Positions 21,266 to 29,656 are shown, counted from the stretch's first letter. The stretch is 64,000 bases of DNA from Acidipropionibacterium sp. (GCA_022647765.1 JALCLH010000002.1:310001-374000), one strand, 5' to 3'. Notes: generated from the letters alone by a model not told the origin. Program-made: numbers and translations.

Positions 21266-21711
21266 GGCTGGGCGGGATTGATGATTGAGGCGACACGGGT
21301 GGCGTCGCTGCTGGTGGACAGCTCTGACAGCAGTGCATCGTCGGTGAGAACTGTGGCGAGATGCGTCAGCAACTCCAAGTGCGCGTCGGAGTCGACCGCA
21401 GAGAGGGTGAAGAACAGTCTCACGGGGCGTGCGGCGTCGCCGGAGAAGGGAATGTCGTCAGTGGTTGTCACAAGGCTGATGCCGGTGCCGAGAGCTCCAC
21501 TCTCAGGTCGGGCGTGAGCCAGCAGCACTCTTGGCGCTACGAGCATGTAGTCGCCGTTACGCCGCAGACTGTCGAAGATCGCGTCGACGTAGTGCGATGT
21601 TGTGGTTCCGCTGGCTTGAAGCAGGTCTGCGCTTCGACGGACGAGAGCGTCCCAGGGGGCTGGCGGTACTTGTAGATCCATTGTCGATGGGGAAAGAAGC
21701 ATCACGGTCAT
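21256..21711 (-). CDS. PTS EIIA, fructose/mannitol type (CmtB-like)
   Basis: This is a single-domain EIIA of about 151 residues. The phosphohistidine is in VLLAHARPESG, the conserved H-A-R-P motif of the fructose-mannitol EIIA family. VRLFFTLSAVDSDAHLELLTHLATVL is the following strand-helix pair. It takes phosphate from HPr and passes it to the IIB domain at 19029-20540. The ATG at 21711 has no good ribosome site; an upstream in-frame ATG lies in the operator region. It is the first gene of the four-gene operon, divergent from the SorC regulator. Confidence 0.8.
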   Translation of the reverse strand: MTVMLLSPSTMDLQVPPAPWDALVRRSADLLQASGTTTSHYVDAIFDSLRRNGDYMLVAPRVLLAHARPESGALGTGISLVTTTDDIPFSGDAARPVRLFFTLSAVDSDAHLELLTHLATVLTDDALLSELSTSSDATRVASIINPAQPCC

Positions 21712-21716
21712 CCCAT

Positions 21717-21831
21717 GCTCATATAAGCATTCGTTGCTCATATGAGAACAGTATGACTGATCATGTGAGCATGTCAATAGCGCTGACCAAGGGTTGCGGT
21801 CCTTCCCATGTATGCTTGCGCTCAAATGAGC
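21717..21831. promoter_or_regulatory. Four palindromic operators in the divergent PTS/SorC promoter region
   Basis: Variants of GCTCATATGAGC occur at 21717-21728, 21736-21747, 21759-21770 and 21820-21831. The last covers the regulator's own ATG. Their position between divergent transcription units fits binding by the SorC-family protein encoded next to them, with autorepression through the fourth site. Confidence 0.72.
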
Positions 21832-22818
21832 AAACCCGATGATGTAGGTCTTGATCCTGATCGCTGGTACATGCTGGAGTCCGCTCGGGCCTTCTACCTG
21901 CGCGACGAGTCGAAGACGGAGATCGCCGACCGTCTTGGGATCTCTCGCTTCAAGGTGGCTCGTCTCCTGGAGCAGGCCAGGCAGCGAGGCATCGTGCGGA
22001 TCACGATCCTTGATGGTGAGGTGCGCGGCGAACTTGCCCCTCGTCTGGCAGAGCATCTGCAAATCGAAGAATGCGTTGTCGTGACGGGCGCACCGGAGGA
22101 GACGCTGAACAGGCAGGCGCTGGCTCGGGCGGCGGCCGCCTTCTTGATGCGTACGATTCAGCGTGACGACAGCTTCGGTCTGTCTTGGGGGCGCACTCTG
22201 GCAGAGATCGGCAACTACATCGGTCCACTGCCGGCTTCCACAGCGGTGGCGCTGACCGGCGGGGTCGGTACTGATTTCCAGCAATCACCCGTCGAGGTGT
22301 TGCGGACTGTGGCGGAAGGCTCGGGTGTGCAGACCATGTCGATCTTCGCTCCCCTGTTTGTAGAGTCGCCCGAGAGCGCCGCCGCGCTTAGGCGAGTTCC
22401 CGCGATTGCATCAGTTCTTGCCCGGTACGCCTCCCTCGATCTGGCGATCCTGTCCGTTGGATCATGGCGGCCCCGGATCACGCAGTTGATTCCTGCTCTG
22501 ACCGCGGCTGAACGCGATGAACTCGACCAGCTTGACGTGCGCGCAGAGGTGGTCGGCGCCTTCTTCGACGATCAGGGGCGAGTTGTGGAGACGAGCCTGT
22601 CCGGCCGTCGGATCGCCGTACTGCCTCGTGAACTCGTGACGATTCCGCGCGTCCTCGCAGTTGCGGGCGGCGAGTCCAAGGTCCCGGCTCTGGCCGCGGT
22701 GGCCAGGTCTAGGATCCTGACGGCCCTGATCACCGACGAGCAGACCGCTCGCCTTCTGCTAGAGACGGAGCCGGTCACGCCGGGTGCCCGGAGGTTGAGT
22801 ACTCGACCGTTGAGCTGA
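21826..22818 (+). CDS. SorC/DeoR-family sugar-responsive transcriptional regulator
   Basis: The 330-residue protein has an N-terminal helix-turn-helix (SKTEIADRLGISRFKVARLLEQARQ broken at residues about 32-56) and a C-terminal sugar-phosphate-binding domain. The latter has FGLSWGRTLAEIG and VALTGGVGTD, typical of SorC regulators. It most likely represses the divergent PTS operon and responds to its phosphorylated sugar. The ATG at 21826 lies inside one operator copy; an alternative ATG at 21808 would add six residues. Confidence 0.86.
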   Translation: MSKPDDVGLDPDRWYMLESARAFYLRDESKTEIADRLGISRFKVARLLEQARQRGIVRITILDGEVRGELAPRLAEHLQIEECVVVTGAPEETLNRQALARAAAAFLMRTIQRDDSFGLSWGRTLAEIGNYIGPLPASTAVALTGGVGTDFQQSPVEVLRTVAEGSGVQTMSIFAPLFVESPESAAALRRVPAIASVLARYASLDLAILSVGSWRPRITQLIPALTAAERDELDQLDVRAEVVGAFFDDQGRVVETSLSGRRIAVLPRELVTIPRVLAVAGGESKVPALAAVARSRILTALITDEQTARLLLETEPVTPGARRLSTRPLS

Positions 22819-22960
22819 GGGGCTACTCCTCGCCATCTGTACGCAACGCCCTGCATAATCGAGACTGATGGTTTCGTAAGTGACCTATGGTGGTGGGTGA
22901 CAGGCTGGACGCCTCACACGGATGGCGCCGCGGCGCGATGGGAACGATGAGAAGGACGAC

Positions 22961-23791
22961 ATGAGGACATTCAGCGCATACGACGGATTCACTCTGCCGG
23001 TCATCGGATTCGGCACCTACAAGTTGAACGGCGCCGAGGGGGTCGACGCCGTGAAGCGGGCGATCCAGGCTGGCTACACGATGCTCGACTCGGCCTTCAA
23101 CTACGAGAACGAGGGCACGGTCGGCAAGGCGGTGCGGGAGTCGGGGGCCGATCGCGACTCCCTGCAGGTGGTCTCCAAGCTGCCCGGGCGTCACCACGCT
23201 CACGATGAGGCGATCCGCACGGTCGAGGAGAGCCTGTACCGCACGGGTCTCGACCACCTCGACCTGTATCTCATCCACTGGCCGAACCCGAAGGTCGGCA
23301 GGTACGTGGAGGCTTGGCAGGCGCTCATCGAGGCCAAGCAGGCCGGGATCGTCGGGGCGATCGGCGTCTGCAACTTCCTGCCCGAGCACATCGAGAGGCT
23401 GGAGAAGGAGACTGGGGTGCGCCCGGTGGTCAACCAGATCGAGCTGCACCCGTACTTCCCGCAGGAGGAGACCCTCGCCTACGACCAGGCGCACGGCATC
23501 CTCACCGAGGCGTGGAGCCCGCTGGGGAGGGGCAACGACCTGCTGGCGAACCCGACGATCACCGAGATCGCTGAGGCTCATGACGCCACGCCCGGCCAGA
23601 CGGTGCTCGCCTGGCAGGTGGCCCGCGGCGCCGTCCCGATCCCGAAGGCGGCGTCGCCCAAGCGCCAGGCCGAGAACCTGCAGGCCGCCGATCTCACTCT
23701 GGAACCCGAGGAGGTCGCCCGGATCACCGCTCTCGGCCGCTCTGACGGCCGCCTCGCCGGCCAGGATCCCGCAGAGTACGAGGAGTTCTGA
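22961..23791 (+). CDS. Aldo/keto reductase
   Basis: This 276-residue AKR-fold enzyme carries the family's catalytic set: Asp and Tyr in MLDSAFNYENEG, Lys in VVSKLPGRHH and His in YLIHWPNP. The C-terminal NADPH site is VPIPKAASPKRQAENL. It reduces small aldehydes or ketones with NADPH. The ATG at 22961 is chosen because GAAGGA lies 6-11 bases upstream and it starts at the conserved first strand. It lies alone upstream of tRNA-Ile. Confidence 0.87.
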   Translation: MRTFSAYDGFTLPVIGFGTYKLNGAEGVDAVKRAIQAGYTMLDSAFNYENEGTVGKAVRESGADRDSLQVVSKLPGRHHAHDEAIRTVEESLYRTGLDHLDLYLIHWPNPKVGRYVEAWQALIEAKQAGIVGAIGVCNFLPEHIERLEKETGVRPVVNQIELHPYFPQEETLAYDQAHGILTEAWSPLGRGNDLLANPTITEIAEAHDATPGQTVLAWQVARGAVPIPKAASPKRQAENLQAADLTLEPEEVARITALGRSDGRLAGQDPAEYEEF

Positions 23792-23891
23792 CGGCGGTCT
23801 TGCCGCCCGGCCGGGAGCTGGCCGTGATTTGTGCCGTTCGGAGCGGTTGCGGTAGTGTTTTCACTCGCAGCCGGGAGACCGGCGAAGGTTC

Positions 23892-23965
23892 GGGCCTATA
23901 GCTCAGTTGGTTAGAGCGCCGCCCTGATAAGGCGGAGGTCACTGGTTCAAGTCCAGTTAGGCCCA
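23892..23965 (+). tRNA. tRNA-Ile (anticodon GAT)
   Basis: A full cloverleaf is readable: acceptor GGGCCTA pairing with TAGGCCC, D arm 23901-23917, anticodon stem CCGCC/GGCGG with loop CTGATAA (GAT at 23926-23928), and T arm ACTGG-TTCAAGT-CCAGT. The discriminator is A23965. The genome then has CC but not the final A, so CCA is added enzymatically. tRNA-Ala, its usual partner after gyrA-DUF3566, is not seen nearby. Confidence 0.97.
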
Positions 23966-23973
23966 CCGAGTAA

Positions 23974-24030
23974 ACCGCGTCATGACGCGGTGAAACGGCC
24001 CTTCAGAGATGATCTGAAGGGCCGTTTTCT
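23974..24030 (+). terminator. Intrinsic terminator after tRNA-Ile, preceded by an 18-bp palindrome
   Basis: ACCGCGTCATGACGCGGT at 23974-23991 is a perfect palindrome. Directly after it, a perfect 15-pair stem (23993-24007 with 24013-24027) and 5-base loop run into GTTTTCTT. Confidence 0.88.
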
Positions 24031-24212
24031 TGTCAAGTACGCCAAAAGTACGCACTCGGGATTCTCCGAGACCGAGGAACGGCGGGCGCCGGTCCGGGGC
24101 CGTCAGTGAGCGCGAGCGGTGCGGAGGCCTGAAGCAGTCCAGACACCAGCTGTCCAAACCCCTTCCGAAGTGTAACATTTATGGTACGCTCTCGTTGAGA
24201 GGAGTGATCCCC

Positions 24213-24623
24213 ATGACCAGTACAAGTGCCTTCTGGGATGATCTCGCGCACGACCTTGAAGACCCTGAGTTCCTGCGGGAGTTCGTGGTCGAGTCTGTGC
24301 GCATCGCCACTATCGACGAGGTTGTCAACGCGCTTGACGATGCGCGCGAAGCCGCTGGCCTGTCGAAGGCGGAGCTCGCGCGCGCGATCCAGGTCGAACC
24401 TGCGACCATCCGCCGACTCTTCGCCTCCGAGAAGTCCAACCCCACGCTCGGCACACTGGCCGAGGTGGCTGCCGCCCTCGGGATGAGGATCACGCTCGAA
24501 CCCCTTGATGACGACGAGCGTTCGCAGGTCACCGAGCCGCTCCTGGCCGGTCGTACTGGCGACCCAGCCAGTCTCGCGCGGTATCTCCACAGTTTGCGCA
24601 CCCGCTCCAAAGTGGAGGCGTAA
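24213..24623 (+). CDS. XRE-family (HigA-like) antitoxin
   Basis: This 136-residue protein has an N-terminal partner-binding segment (FWDDLAHDLEDPEFLREF) and a helix-turn-helix (LSKAELARAIQVEPATIRRLF). It would neutralise the toxin at 24626 and repress its own promoter. The ATG at 24213 follows GAGAGGAG. The convergent toxin gene starts its stop codon only two bases past this stop, an unusual layout for HigBA-type modules, which are usually co-transcribed. Confidence 0.75.
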   Translation: MTSTSAFWDDLAHDLEDPEFLREFVVESVRIATIDEVVNALDDAREAAGLSKAELARAIQVEPATIRRLFASEKSNPTLGTLAEVAAALGMRITLEPLDDDERSQVTEPLLAGRTGDPASLARYLHSLRTRSKVEA

Positions 24624-24625
24624 CG

Positions 24626-25105
24626 TCAGGCGATCGAGCGCGGGTTGCGGCGCAGATACTCCTCGCCCATTGCACGTACGGCCATGTAGTCCGAATCGCT
24701 GAGCGTCGTCCGAAACGGCTTGTCCCTGCCGTCGACCACCACCAGCAAGGGCTTGTCCCGTCCCTCCGCTTCGTAGTCAAGCAGGCAGAACAGCCGGTAG
24801 TGGTGCCGCTTCGGGCCGTCGATGCGAACCTCGAACCATCCGCTCATGTCGCCCTTCATCGCCTCCCAGTAGCCACCGCCGGCGAACCGCTTGGGGGGCG
24901 CGGCGGCGACGGCGATCAGAACTGCGTTGGCTTTCGCGCGAACTGAGGCGGGCCAGGACTGCAGGGCGTCGCGGCCAGGCTCCGACTGTCCAGGGGCGTC
25001 CTCGGCATGCCGCTTGAAGTAAACGATGTCGTGGGCGTCGTTCGGAGAAGGCCCCGTACGCACGCTTGGCGCCGGTGCCTTCTTCCGCTTCTTCTGACTC
25101 ACCAT
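24626..25105 (-). CDS. RelE/HigB-superfamily toxin (Gp49-like)
   Basis: The 159-residue protein has a basic N-terminus (QKKRKK) and a C-terminal RelE-fold region: GGYWEAMKGDMSGWFEVRIDG broken across residues 85-105, then HHYRLFCLLD and LVVVDGRDKPFRTTLSDSDY. This pattern is seen in phage-derived Gp49/HigB-like ribonuclease toxins, which cut mRNA on the ribosome. ATG 25105 is preferred over the TTG nine bases earlier. It is convergent with the antitoxin gene, so the two are made from separate promoters and their transcripts could overlap. Confidence 0.68.
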   Translation of the reverse strand: MVSQKKRKKAPAPSVRTGPSPNDAHDIVYFKRHAEDAPGQSEPGRDALQSWPASVRAKANAVLIAVAAAPPKRFAGGGYWEAMKGDMSGWFEVRIDGPKRHHYRLFCLLDYEAEGRDKPLLVVVDGRDKPFRTTLSDSDYMAVRAMGEEYLRRNPRSIA

Positions 25106-25220
25106 CGACACCAACGATATTCGCCAATCGACTTCGTGTCCTGAGTGGCAGCTTCGCCGGTCGGCGAGGCTGAGTGCAGACCATCAAGAGCCGACCATCC
25201 CCACACGGTTGGCACTAAGA

Positions 25221-25367
25221 GTGCGAGCTGCGTGCACATCCGACTCGCGAGATCGGCCGGTTCGTGACGCGGCCAGTATCGCTCTCATACCAGTGGTGCT
25301 CATCGCCGGCGTCGTCACCGTCGCGGCCAGCATCCTCACGGTGCTGCATGATCGCAAGACGACGTGA
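25221..25367 (+). CDS. Possible 48-residue single-helix membrane protein
   Basis: A GTG-started frame encodes a charged N-terminus, then one hydrophobic stretch SIALIPVVLIAGVVTVAASI and a basic end (HDRKTT). There is no good ribosome site and no recognised family. It may be a remnant of a larger membrane protein. The rest of 25115-25500 shows nothing recognisable. Confidence 0.25.
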   Translation: MRAACTSDSRDRPVRDAASIALIPVVLIAGVVTVAASILTVLHDRKTT

Positions 25368-25503
25368 TACATAGGAATGCATCTCAGCGAGCGCCCTCTG
25401 GTGCCCGTTCCCGTGCGTGAACATTTCACTCGCCTAACAGCGATCTGAGCGCCTCCTGGCTGGAGAGGGCGCTTACGCGAGTGAAAAGTTCATCTGACTC
25501 GAG

Positions 25504-25612
25504 GCACCAGCGCCCTTCCGTGATCGTCGAGCCCCATCCGGGCATAGGCCCGGGCACCACCGCCATCACATACGTGACTCCCACCAGGAAGATGCAGCCC
25601 AGTCACCCATCG
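25504..25612 (-). pseudogene. Decayed copy of the MFS transporter 3' end
   Basis: About 105 bases align, with scattered mismatches, with 26221-26330, the last codons of the MFS gene. Shared blocks include CACCAGCGCCCTTCCG, CCCATCCGGGC and TAGGCCCG. On the reverse strand it still reads RAYARMGLDD and GRALV, like the intact gene. No other part of the transporter is left here. The toxin-antitoxin pair lies between the two copies. Confidence 0.7.
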
Positions 25613-25920
25613 AGTCGGTCCTGCCAGTACCCGGGCTTACGGCGCGTATGCGCGAACGCAACGATTCTGACCTGAGTATCGGTCACGTAGTACACGATCT
25701 GGAACGGGAATCGCTTGATTGCCTGCGAACGAACGATGGGCTCTCGATCCCAACCGGGAAACACTGGAGCGATCTGCGGCCAGTCGAGCAGCTGCTGGAC
25801 GGCGAACTCTGCCTGATTCAGGAAGTCCGAGCCGAGTCTGCGACGTTCTCGTTCGTACCAGGTTGCGGCAGCGATCAATTCTGCTTCCGCGTCGGGGTGG
25901 AAGTCCTCAGTGAGGGTCAT
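25603..25920 (-). CDS. RelE/ParE-family toxin
   Basis: This 105-residue protein shows the ParE pattern: FHPDAEAELIAAATWYERERRRLGSDF split over the first helix pair, the central VFPGWDREPIVRSQAIKRFPFQIVYY strands, and the C-terminal VRIVAFAHTRRKPGYW with the expected basic and aromatic residues. Family members inhibit gyrase or cleave mRNA. The start overlaps the antitoxin stop by 4 bases (25917-25920), the usual antitoxin-first operon. Confidence 0.85.
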   Translation of the reverse strand: MTLTEDFHPDAEAELIAAATWYERERRRLGSDFLNQAEFAVQQLLDWPQIAPVFPGWDREPIVRSQAIKRFPFQIVYYVTDTQVRIVAFAHTRRKPGYWQDRLDG

Positions 25921-26171
25921 TGGCCAAGTGCCACGATCGCGTCGCGGGCACGGGTGAACACCTCTTCGTGGTTGAGCATCTGGACTCGACCATTTTCGAT
26001 GTCGTCAATACGGCGGCTCAGTTCGTCGCGCCAGGCGGCGTCGATCTCTTCCTGGGATGCATCGTCTGCATCGGCGTCGAGGGTTTGGAGGCCGCGCTGG
26101 ATCACCGCCGCACGGTCACGGCGGCTCAAGGCCAGTAGCGCCTCTTCTACCTCGGCAACGGTCAGAGACAT
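25917..26171 (-). CDS. Addiction-module antitoxin (unstable-antitoxin family)
   Basis: The 84-residue acidic protein starts MSLTVAEVEEALLALSRRDRAAV and contains WRDELSRRIDDIENG, the signature of short antitoxins paired with ParE/RelE toxins. It binds and blocks the toxin at 25603-25920. Translation is coupled through the 4-base overlap. Confidence 0.85.
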   Translation of the reverse strand: MSLTVAEVEEALLALSRRDRAAVIQRGLQTLDADADDASQEEIDAAWRDELSRRIDDIENGRVQMLNHEEVFTRARDAIVALGQ

Positions 26172-26212
26172 ACGAGCACTTTACGTCAGTGAGCTACGCC
26201 GCGAAAGAGCCC

Positions 26213-27607
26213 TCAGCGCCTCACCAGCGCCCTTCCGCGATCGTCCAGACCCATCCGGGCGTAGGCCCGTGGCACGGTGGCCAGCACATAACCCACTCCC
26301 GCCAGGGAGAGCAGCCCGGTCACCCACACCGAGGCGCCGACCCCGAAGCCGGCCACCATGCCAGTGACGATGAATGGCCCCGCGGTCATCCCGGCCTGCT
26401 GCACCGACTGCCACATGCCCAGGAAGGTCGAGCGGTCGACGTCGGGGGACAGGTCGGCACCCATGGTCATCACGATCCCGGCCCCGAACCCATTGCCCAG
26501 GCCGATGACGCAGGCGCACACCACGAACCCGGTCAGCGATTGCCAGGTCACCAGCCCGACGAACCCGACTCCCATGATGAGCAGGGTGGGGACCAGGGAC
26601 GCCCTGCGCCCGAACCGGTCGGACAACCGGCCGCTCGGGTAGAAGACCAGCGAGTCCATCACGGCGCTCGCGGCGAAGGTGGCGGTGATCGTGTGCGGCG
26701 CGATCCCCAGGGCATGCCCCCACAGCGGAATGACGACGTTGCGGTTGGCGCGCACGATCGTCAGCAGGATGGTGGCGACCGCCAGCATCGCGGTCGCTCC
26801 CGGGTCGGCATGCTCCCGCACACGGGCGGGCGGCGCCGCGACTTGGCTGTGGTGAGCGTCGGTTCCGCCGACGCTGTGCCCGCGGTCCCCAGCTCCGCCG
26901 AGTCCAGTCCTGTCAGGCCCGGTTCCGTCAGGCCCAGCCTCGCCTTCGCCGGTATCACTTTCGGCGGCCCTCCCGGCGTCCTGCCCCAGCATCTCCGGCG
27001 TCGGAAGAGTGAACACCAGGACGAAGGCCAGCGCGGCCAGCGCCATCGCGATCTGCACCCAGAAGGACCCGGGATAGGACCAGCGGGCGATGGCGACGGA
27101 GCCCACCGCAGGGCCGATCACCTGCCCCATCCGCTGCATGCCGCCGAGCATCGACAGCGCCCGGGCGCGCATCGCGATCGGCACCGACTCGGCGACATAG
27201 GACTGGCGGGCCAGCGACCAGATGTTGTTCGACACCGACAGCACCACGATCGCCACCAGATAGACCGGCTGCGCCCATCCCTGCCCGTGCCAGTGCAGCG
27301 AGGCCAGCCCCGCCAGCAGCGCCAGGACCGCGATGAGGGTGCCGGCGACGAACGCCGGACGGTCCCCGAACCGGGTGATCTCGCGCCCCACCCACGGCCC
27401 GGTGACGACGCCGACCAGCCCGGAGATGCCCGCCACCGCGGAGGCCAGCGTCGGACCGAATCCGATCTGGAGGGCGGCCAGCACCATCACCGCGGTCAAC
27501 GCCCCGTAGGACGTCGCCCAGACGATCGAGGGCAGATAGATCGGCAGCGCGAGATCGGCCAGTGGCGACCGCCGCCGGTCACCGGAGCGGGTGCGGATCC
27601 TCGACAA
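26213..27607 (-). CDS. Major facilitator superfamily transporter
   Basis: The protein of about 464 residues has 12 predicted membrane segments in two halves. The central cytoplasmic loop is unusually long and polar (about residues 205-275, rich in Gly, Asp and Ser). The A-motif-like GRLSDRFGRRASL follows segment 8. It is probably a drug or metabolite exporter; the substrate is unknown. No ATG is available at the conserved start, so the TTG at 27607 is a best guess. Its 3' end is duplicated in decayed form at 25504-25612. Confidence 0.8.
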   Translation of the reverse strand: MSRIRTRSGDRRRSPLADLALPIYLPSIVWATSYGALTAVMVLAALQIGFGPTLASAVAGISGLVGVVTGPWVGREITRFGDRPAFVAGTLIAVLALLAGLASLHWHGQGWAQPVYLVAIVVLSVSNNIWSLARQSYVAESVPIAMRARALSMLGGMQRMGQVIGPAVGSVAIARWSYPGSFWVQIAMALAALAFVLVFTLPTPEMLGQDAGRAAESDTGEGEAGPDGTGPDRTGLGGAGDRGHSVGGTDAHHSQVAAPPARVREHADPGATAMLAVATILLTIVRANRNVVIPLWGHALGIAPHTITATFAASAVMDSLVFYPSGRLSDRFGRRASLVPTLLIMGVGFVGLVTWQSLTGFVVCACVIGLGNGFGAGIVMTMGADLSPDVDRSTFLGMWQSVQQAGMTAGPFIVTGMVAGFGVGASVWVTGLLSLAGVGYVLATVPRAYARMGLDDRGRALVRR

Positions 27608-27669
27608 GGCTGGGTGCGATGGCTTTCTGTGTCGGTACTGCGTCTACTTGTGGCGTCTATCTGCGGTGT

Positions 27670-28626
27670 TTACTTGCGGTGCCGTCTCCAGTACCAGACG
27701 ACACCGACTGCGGCTGCGATGAAAATGAGTGTTCCCATGGACCCACGGTATGTGCGAACGGGGCGCCGCAACAGTCCGCCGCCAGCTGAGGAGACGCCGT
27801 CCGCCGTCAGCTGAGCAGTCGCTCGCGCAGCGCCTCCGCGGTCGGCTCGATCGATTCCCAGACCTTCGGACACGTACGTCTCGAAGCTCCCGTAGCGGCT
27901 CTTCACCTCGTGGTCGGCGGTCTCCAGGTACTCGAGCCGGACTCCCACGACCGGCGTCAGCAGATCGGTGGGGACGCCGTTGGCCGCGGCCTTGTCGAGC
28001 ATCGGCTGCAGTGCCGGCAGCAGATCGTCGTTGGTCTCCAGGTAATCCGCGACCACGGCGTCCTCGTCGACGCCGAGCATCCTCAGCACCAGGACGGCCG
28101 CCCAGCCGGTCCGGTCCTTGCCGGTGGTGCAGTGGAACAGCGCCGCACCGGTGCGCTTCGGGTCGGCCAGCGAGGTGATGAAATCGTGATAGGCCTGCCG
28201 GGCGGAGTCCAGCCCGACGATCTGGCGGTAGGAGTCCTTCATCAGGGTCACACCGCCGCCATTGCCGAGGGAGGCCTCGAGCTGATGGGCGTCCCCGCCG
28301 AGGACGGCGAGCCCGGCGGCGGTGGACTCGGGGTCATCGCCCAGCACGTTCAGGTGGACCGACGCCGTGGTCTCGGGAAGCTGATCGGGAGCCTGCTCGA
28401 TCTCGCTCCCGGTGCGCAGATCGAAGACGGTGGTGATGCCGAGGCCGGCGAAGTTGGCCAGATCGGCCCCCGCCAGGCTGGACAGTGAGGCCGAGCGGAA
28501 CAGCCGTCCGGTGCCGATCACGCCACCGTCGGCGGGCAGCCCGCCGAGATCGCGCATATTGGCGGCGGTGGACATCGGGACGCGGCGATCGGGGCTCTGC
28601 TGGGCGACCGGGTTTATGGTAGTCAT
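27670..28626 (-). CDS. Tyrosine/dual-specificity protein phosphatase with C-terminal membrane helix
   Basis: This 318-residue protein belongs to the Y_phosphatase3 group. It has the entry motif NMRDLGGLP, FRSASLSSL, VFDLRTGSEIE and the P-loop HCTTGKDRTG with its nucleophilic Cys and phosphate-binding Arg. Unusually, the C-terminus ends in a hydrophobic segment (TLIFIAAAVGVVWYW) and RRHRK, suggesting a membrane tether. The ATG at 28626 begins MTTINPV; it is divergent from ldh, 67 bases apart. Confidence 0.83.
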   Translation of the reverse strand: MTTINPVAQQSPDRRVPMSTAANMRDLGGLPADGGVIGTGRLFRSASLSSLAGADLANFAGLGITTVFDLRTGSEIEQAPDQLPETTASVHLNVLGDDPESTAAGLAVLGGDAHQLEASLGNGGGVTLMKDSYRQIVGLDSARQAYHDFITSLADPKRTGAALFHCTTGKDRTGWAAVLVLRMLGVDEDAVVADYLETNDDLLPALQPMLDKAAANGVPTDLLTPVVGVRLEYLETADHEVKSRYGSFETYVSEGLGIDRADRGGAARATAQLTADGVSSAGGGLLRRPVRTYRGSMGTLIFIAAAVGVVWYWRRHRK

Positions 28627-28693
28627 GGCCCAGATTTTGTCACGCCGCCGGCATTCCAGCACCACGAACGGTGATCCCGGGGAGGAGCAGCCC

Positions 28694-29656
28694 ATGCGCA
28701 GCCGTACCAGGATCGCCATCGTCGGCACCGGGCAGGTCGGCACCGCCACCGCCTTCGAGCTCATCATCACCGGCCTGGTGGACGACCTCATCCTGGTCGA
28801 CCGGACGCCGCAGGTCGCGGCCTCCCAGGCCCTGGACCTCAACCAGGCCGCCTCGGCGCAGAGCTTCGGATCCACCGTCACCTCCGGGGACTACGCGGCC
28901 TGCCGCGACGCCGACATCGTCGTCCTCACCGCATCGGCCCGGCTCCAGCCCGGCGAGGGCCGGGAGGCGCTGCTGGAGAGCTCCTGCCGGATCGTCGACT
29001 CGATCGTGCCGGCCGTGGTGGACGCCGGCTTCGACGGGATCTTCGTGGTCATCACCAATCCGGTCGACGTCATCACCGATCGGGTGCTGAAACTCTCCGG
29101 CTTCCCGCGAGAACGGGTGATCGGCACCGGAACGGCACTGGATTCGCTGCGCATTCGTCAGGAACTGGCGAGGATATTCTCGGTCGACGAGCAGTCCATT
29201 CAGGCCTATGCGATGGGCGAGCACGGCGACTCCCAGATGGTGCCCTGGTCGGCGGTCTCCTTCTGGGGAAAGCCCCTGGACCACGCCATCGAGGACAATC
29301 CGGAGCGCGCCCGCGGAATCGACCCCGACACGGTGCTGGACGTCGCCAAGGACAGCGCATTCCAGATCGTCAAGGGCAAGGGAACGACGTCTTTCGGAAT
29401 CGCCGCCACCACCTGCTCGATCATCGCCGCGATCGTCCGGGACGAGCACTCCATCATTCCGGTCTCGGTCCGGCTCGAAGGGGAGTACGGCCACCACGAC
29501 ATCTGCGCCGGAGTGCCGGTGATCCTCGGCGTGAACGGCATTCAGGAAGTGGTCAACATCCACCTCAGCGACGCCGAGAAGAGGGCCTTCGACGCCTCCC
29601 TGGCCAATATCGGCGCGATGAGGGACAAGGCCCCCGAACTCCCCTCGTCCCGCTGA
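28694..29656 (+). CDS. ldh: L-lactate dehydrogenase
   Basis: The 320-residue NAD-dependent enzyme interconverts pyruvate and lactate. It has the Rossmann motif IAIVGTGQVGTATA, ITNPVDVIT, the catalytic His in GEHGDSQMVPW and substrate Arg in SLRIRQEL. The specificity loop ARLQPGEGR keeps Gln at the lactate/malate-determining place, favouring lactate. GGGGAGGAG precedes the ATG at 28694. No riboswitch precedes this copy, unlike the second ldh at 32326-33288. Confidence 0.88.
   Translation: MRSRTRIAIVGTGQVGTATAFELIITGLVDDLILVDRTPQVAASQALDLNQAASAQSFGSTVTSGDYAACRDADIVVLTASARLQPGEGREALLESSCRIVDSIVPAVVDAGFDGIFVVITNPVDVITDRVLKLSGFPRERVIGTGTALDSLRIRQELARIFSVDEQSIQAYAMGEHGDSQMVPWSAVSFWGKPLDHAIEDNPERARGIDPDTVLDVAKDSAFQIVKGKGTTSFGIAATTCSIIAAIVRDEHSIIPVSVRLEGEYGHHDICAGVPVILGVNGIQEVVNIHLSDAEKRAFDASLANIGAMRDKAPELPSSR

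Noticed and set aside
23724..23966. Open frame on the reverse strand reading GLEPVTSALSGRRSNQLSY
   Set aside because: This is the well-known false protein produced by reading a tRNA gene antisense; it overlaps tRNA-Ile and the end of the aldo/keto reductase.
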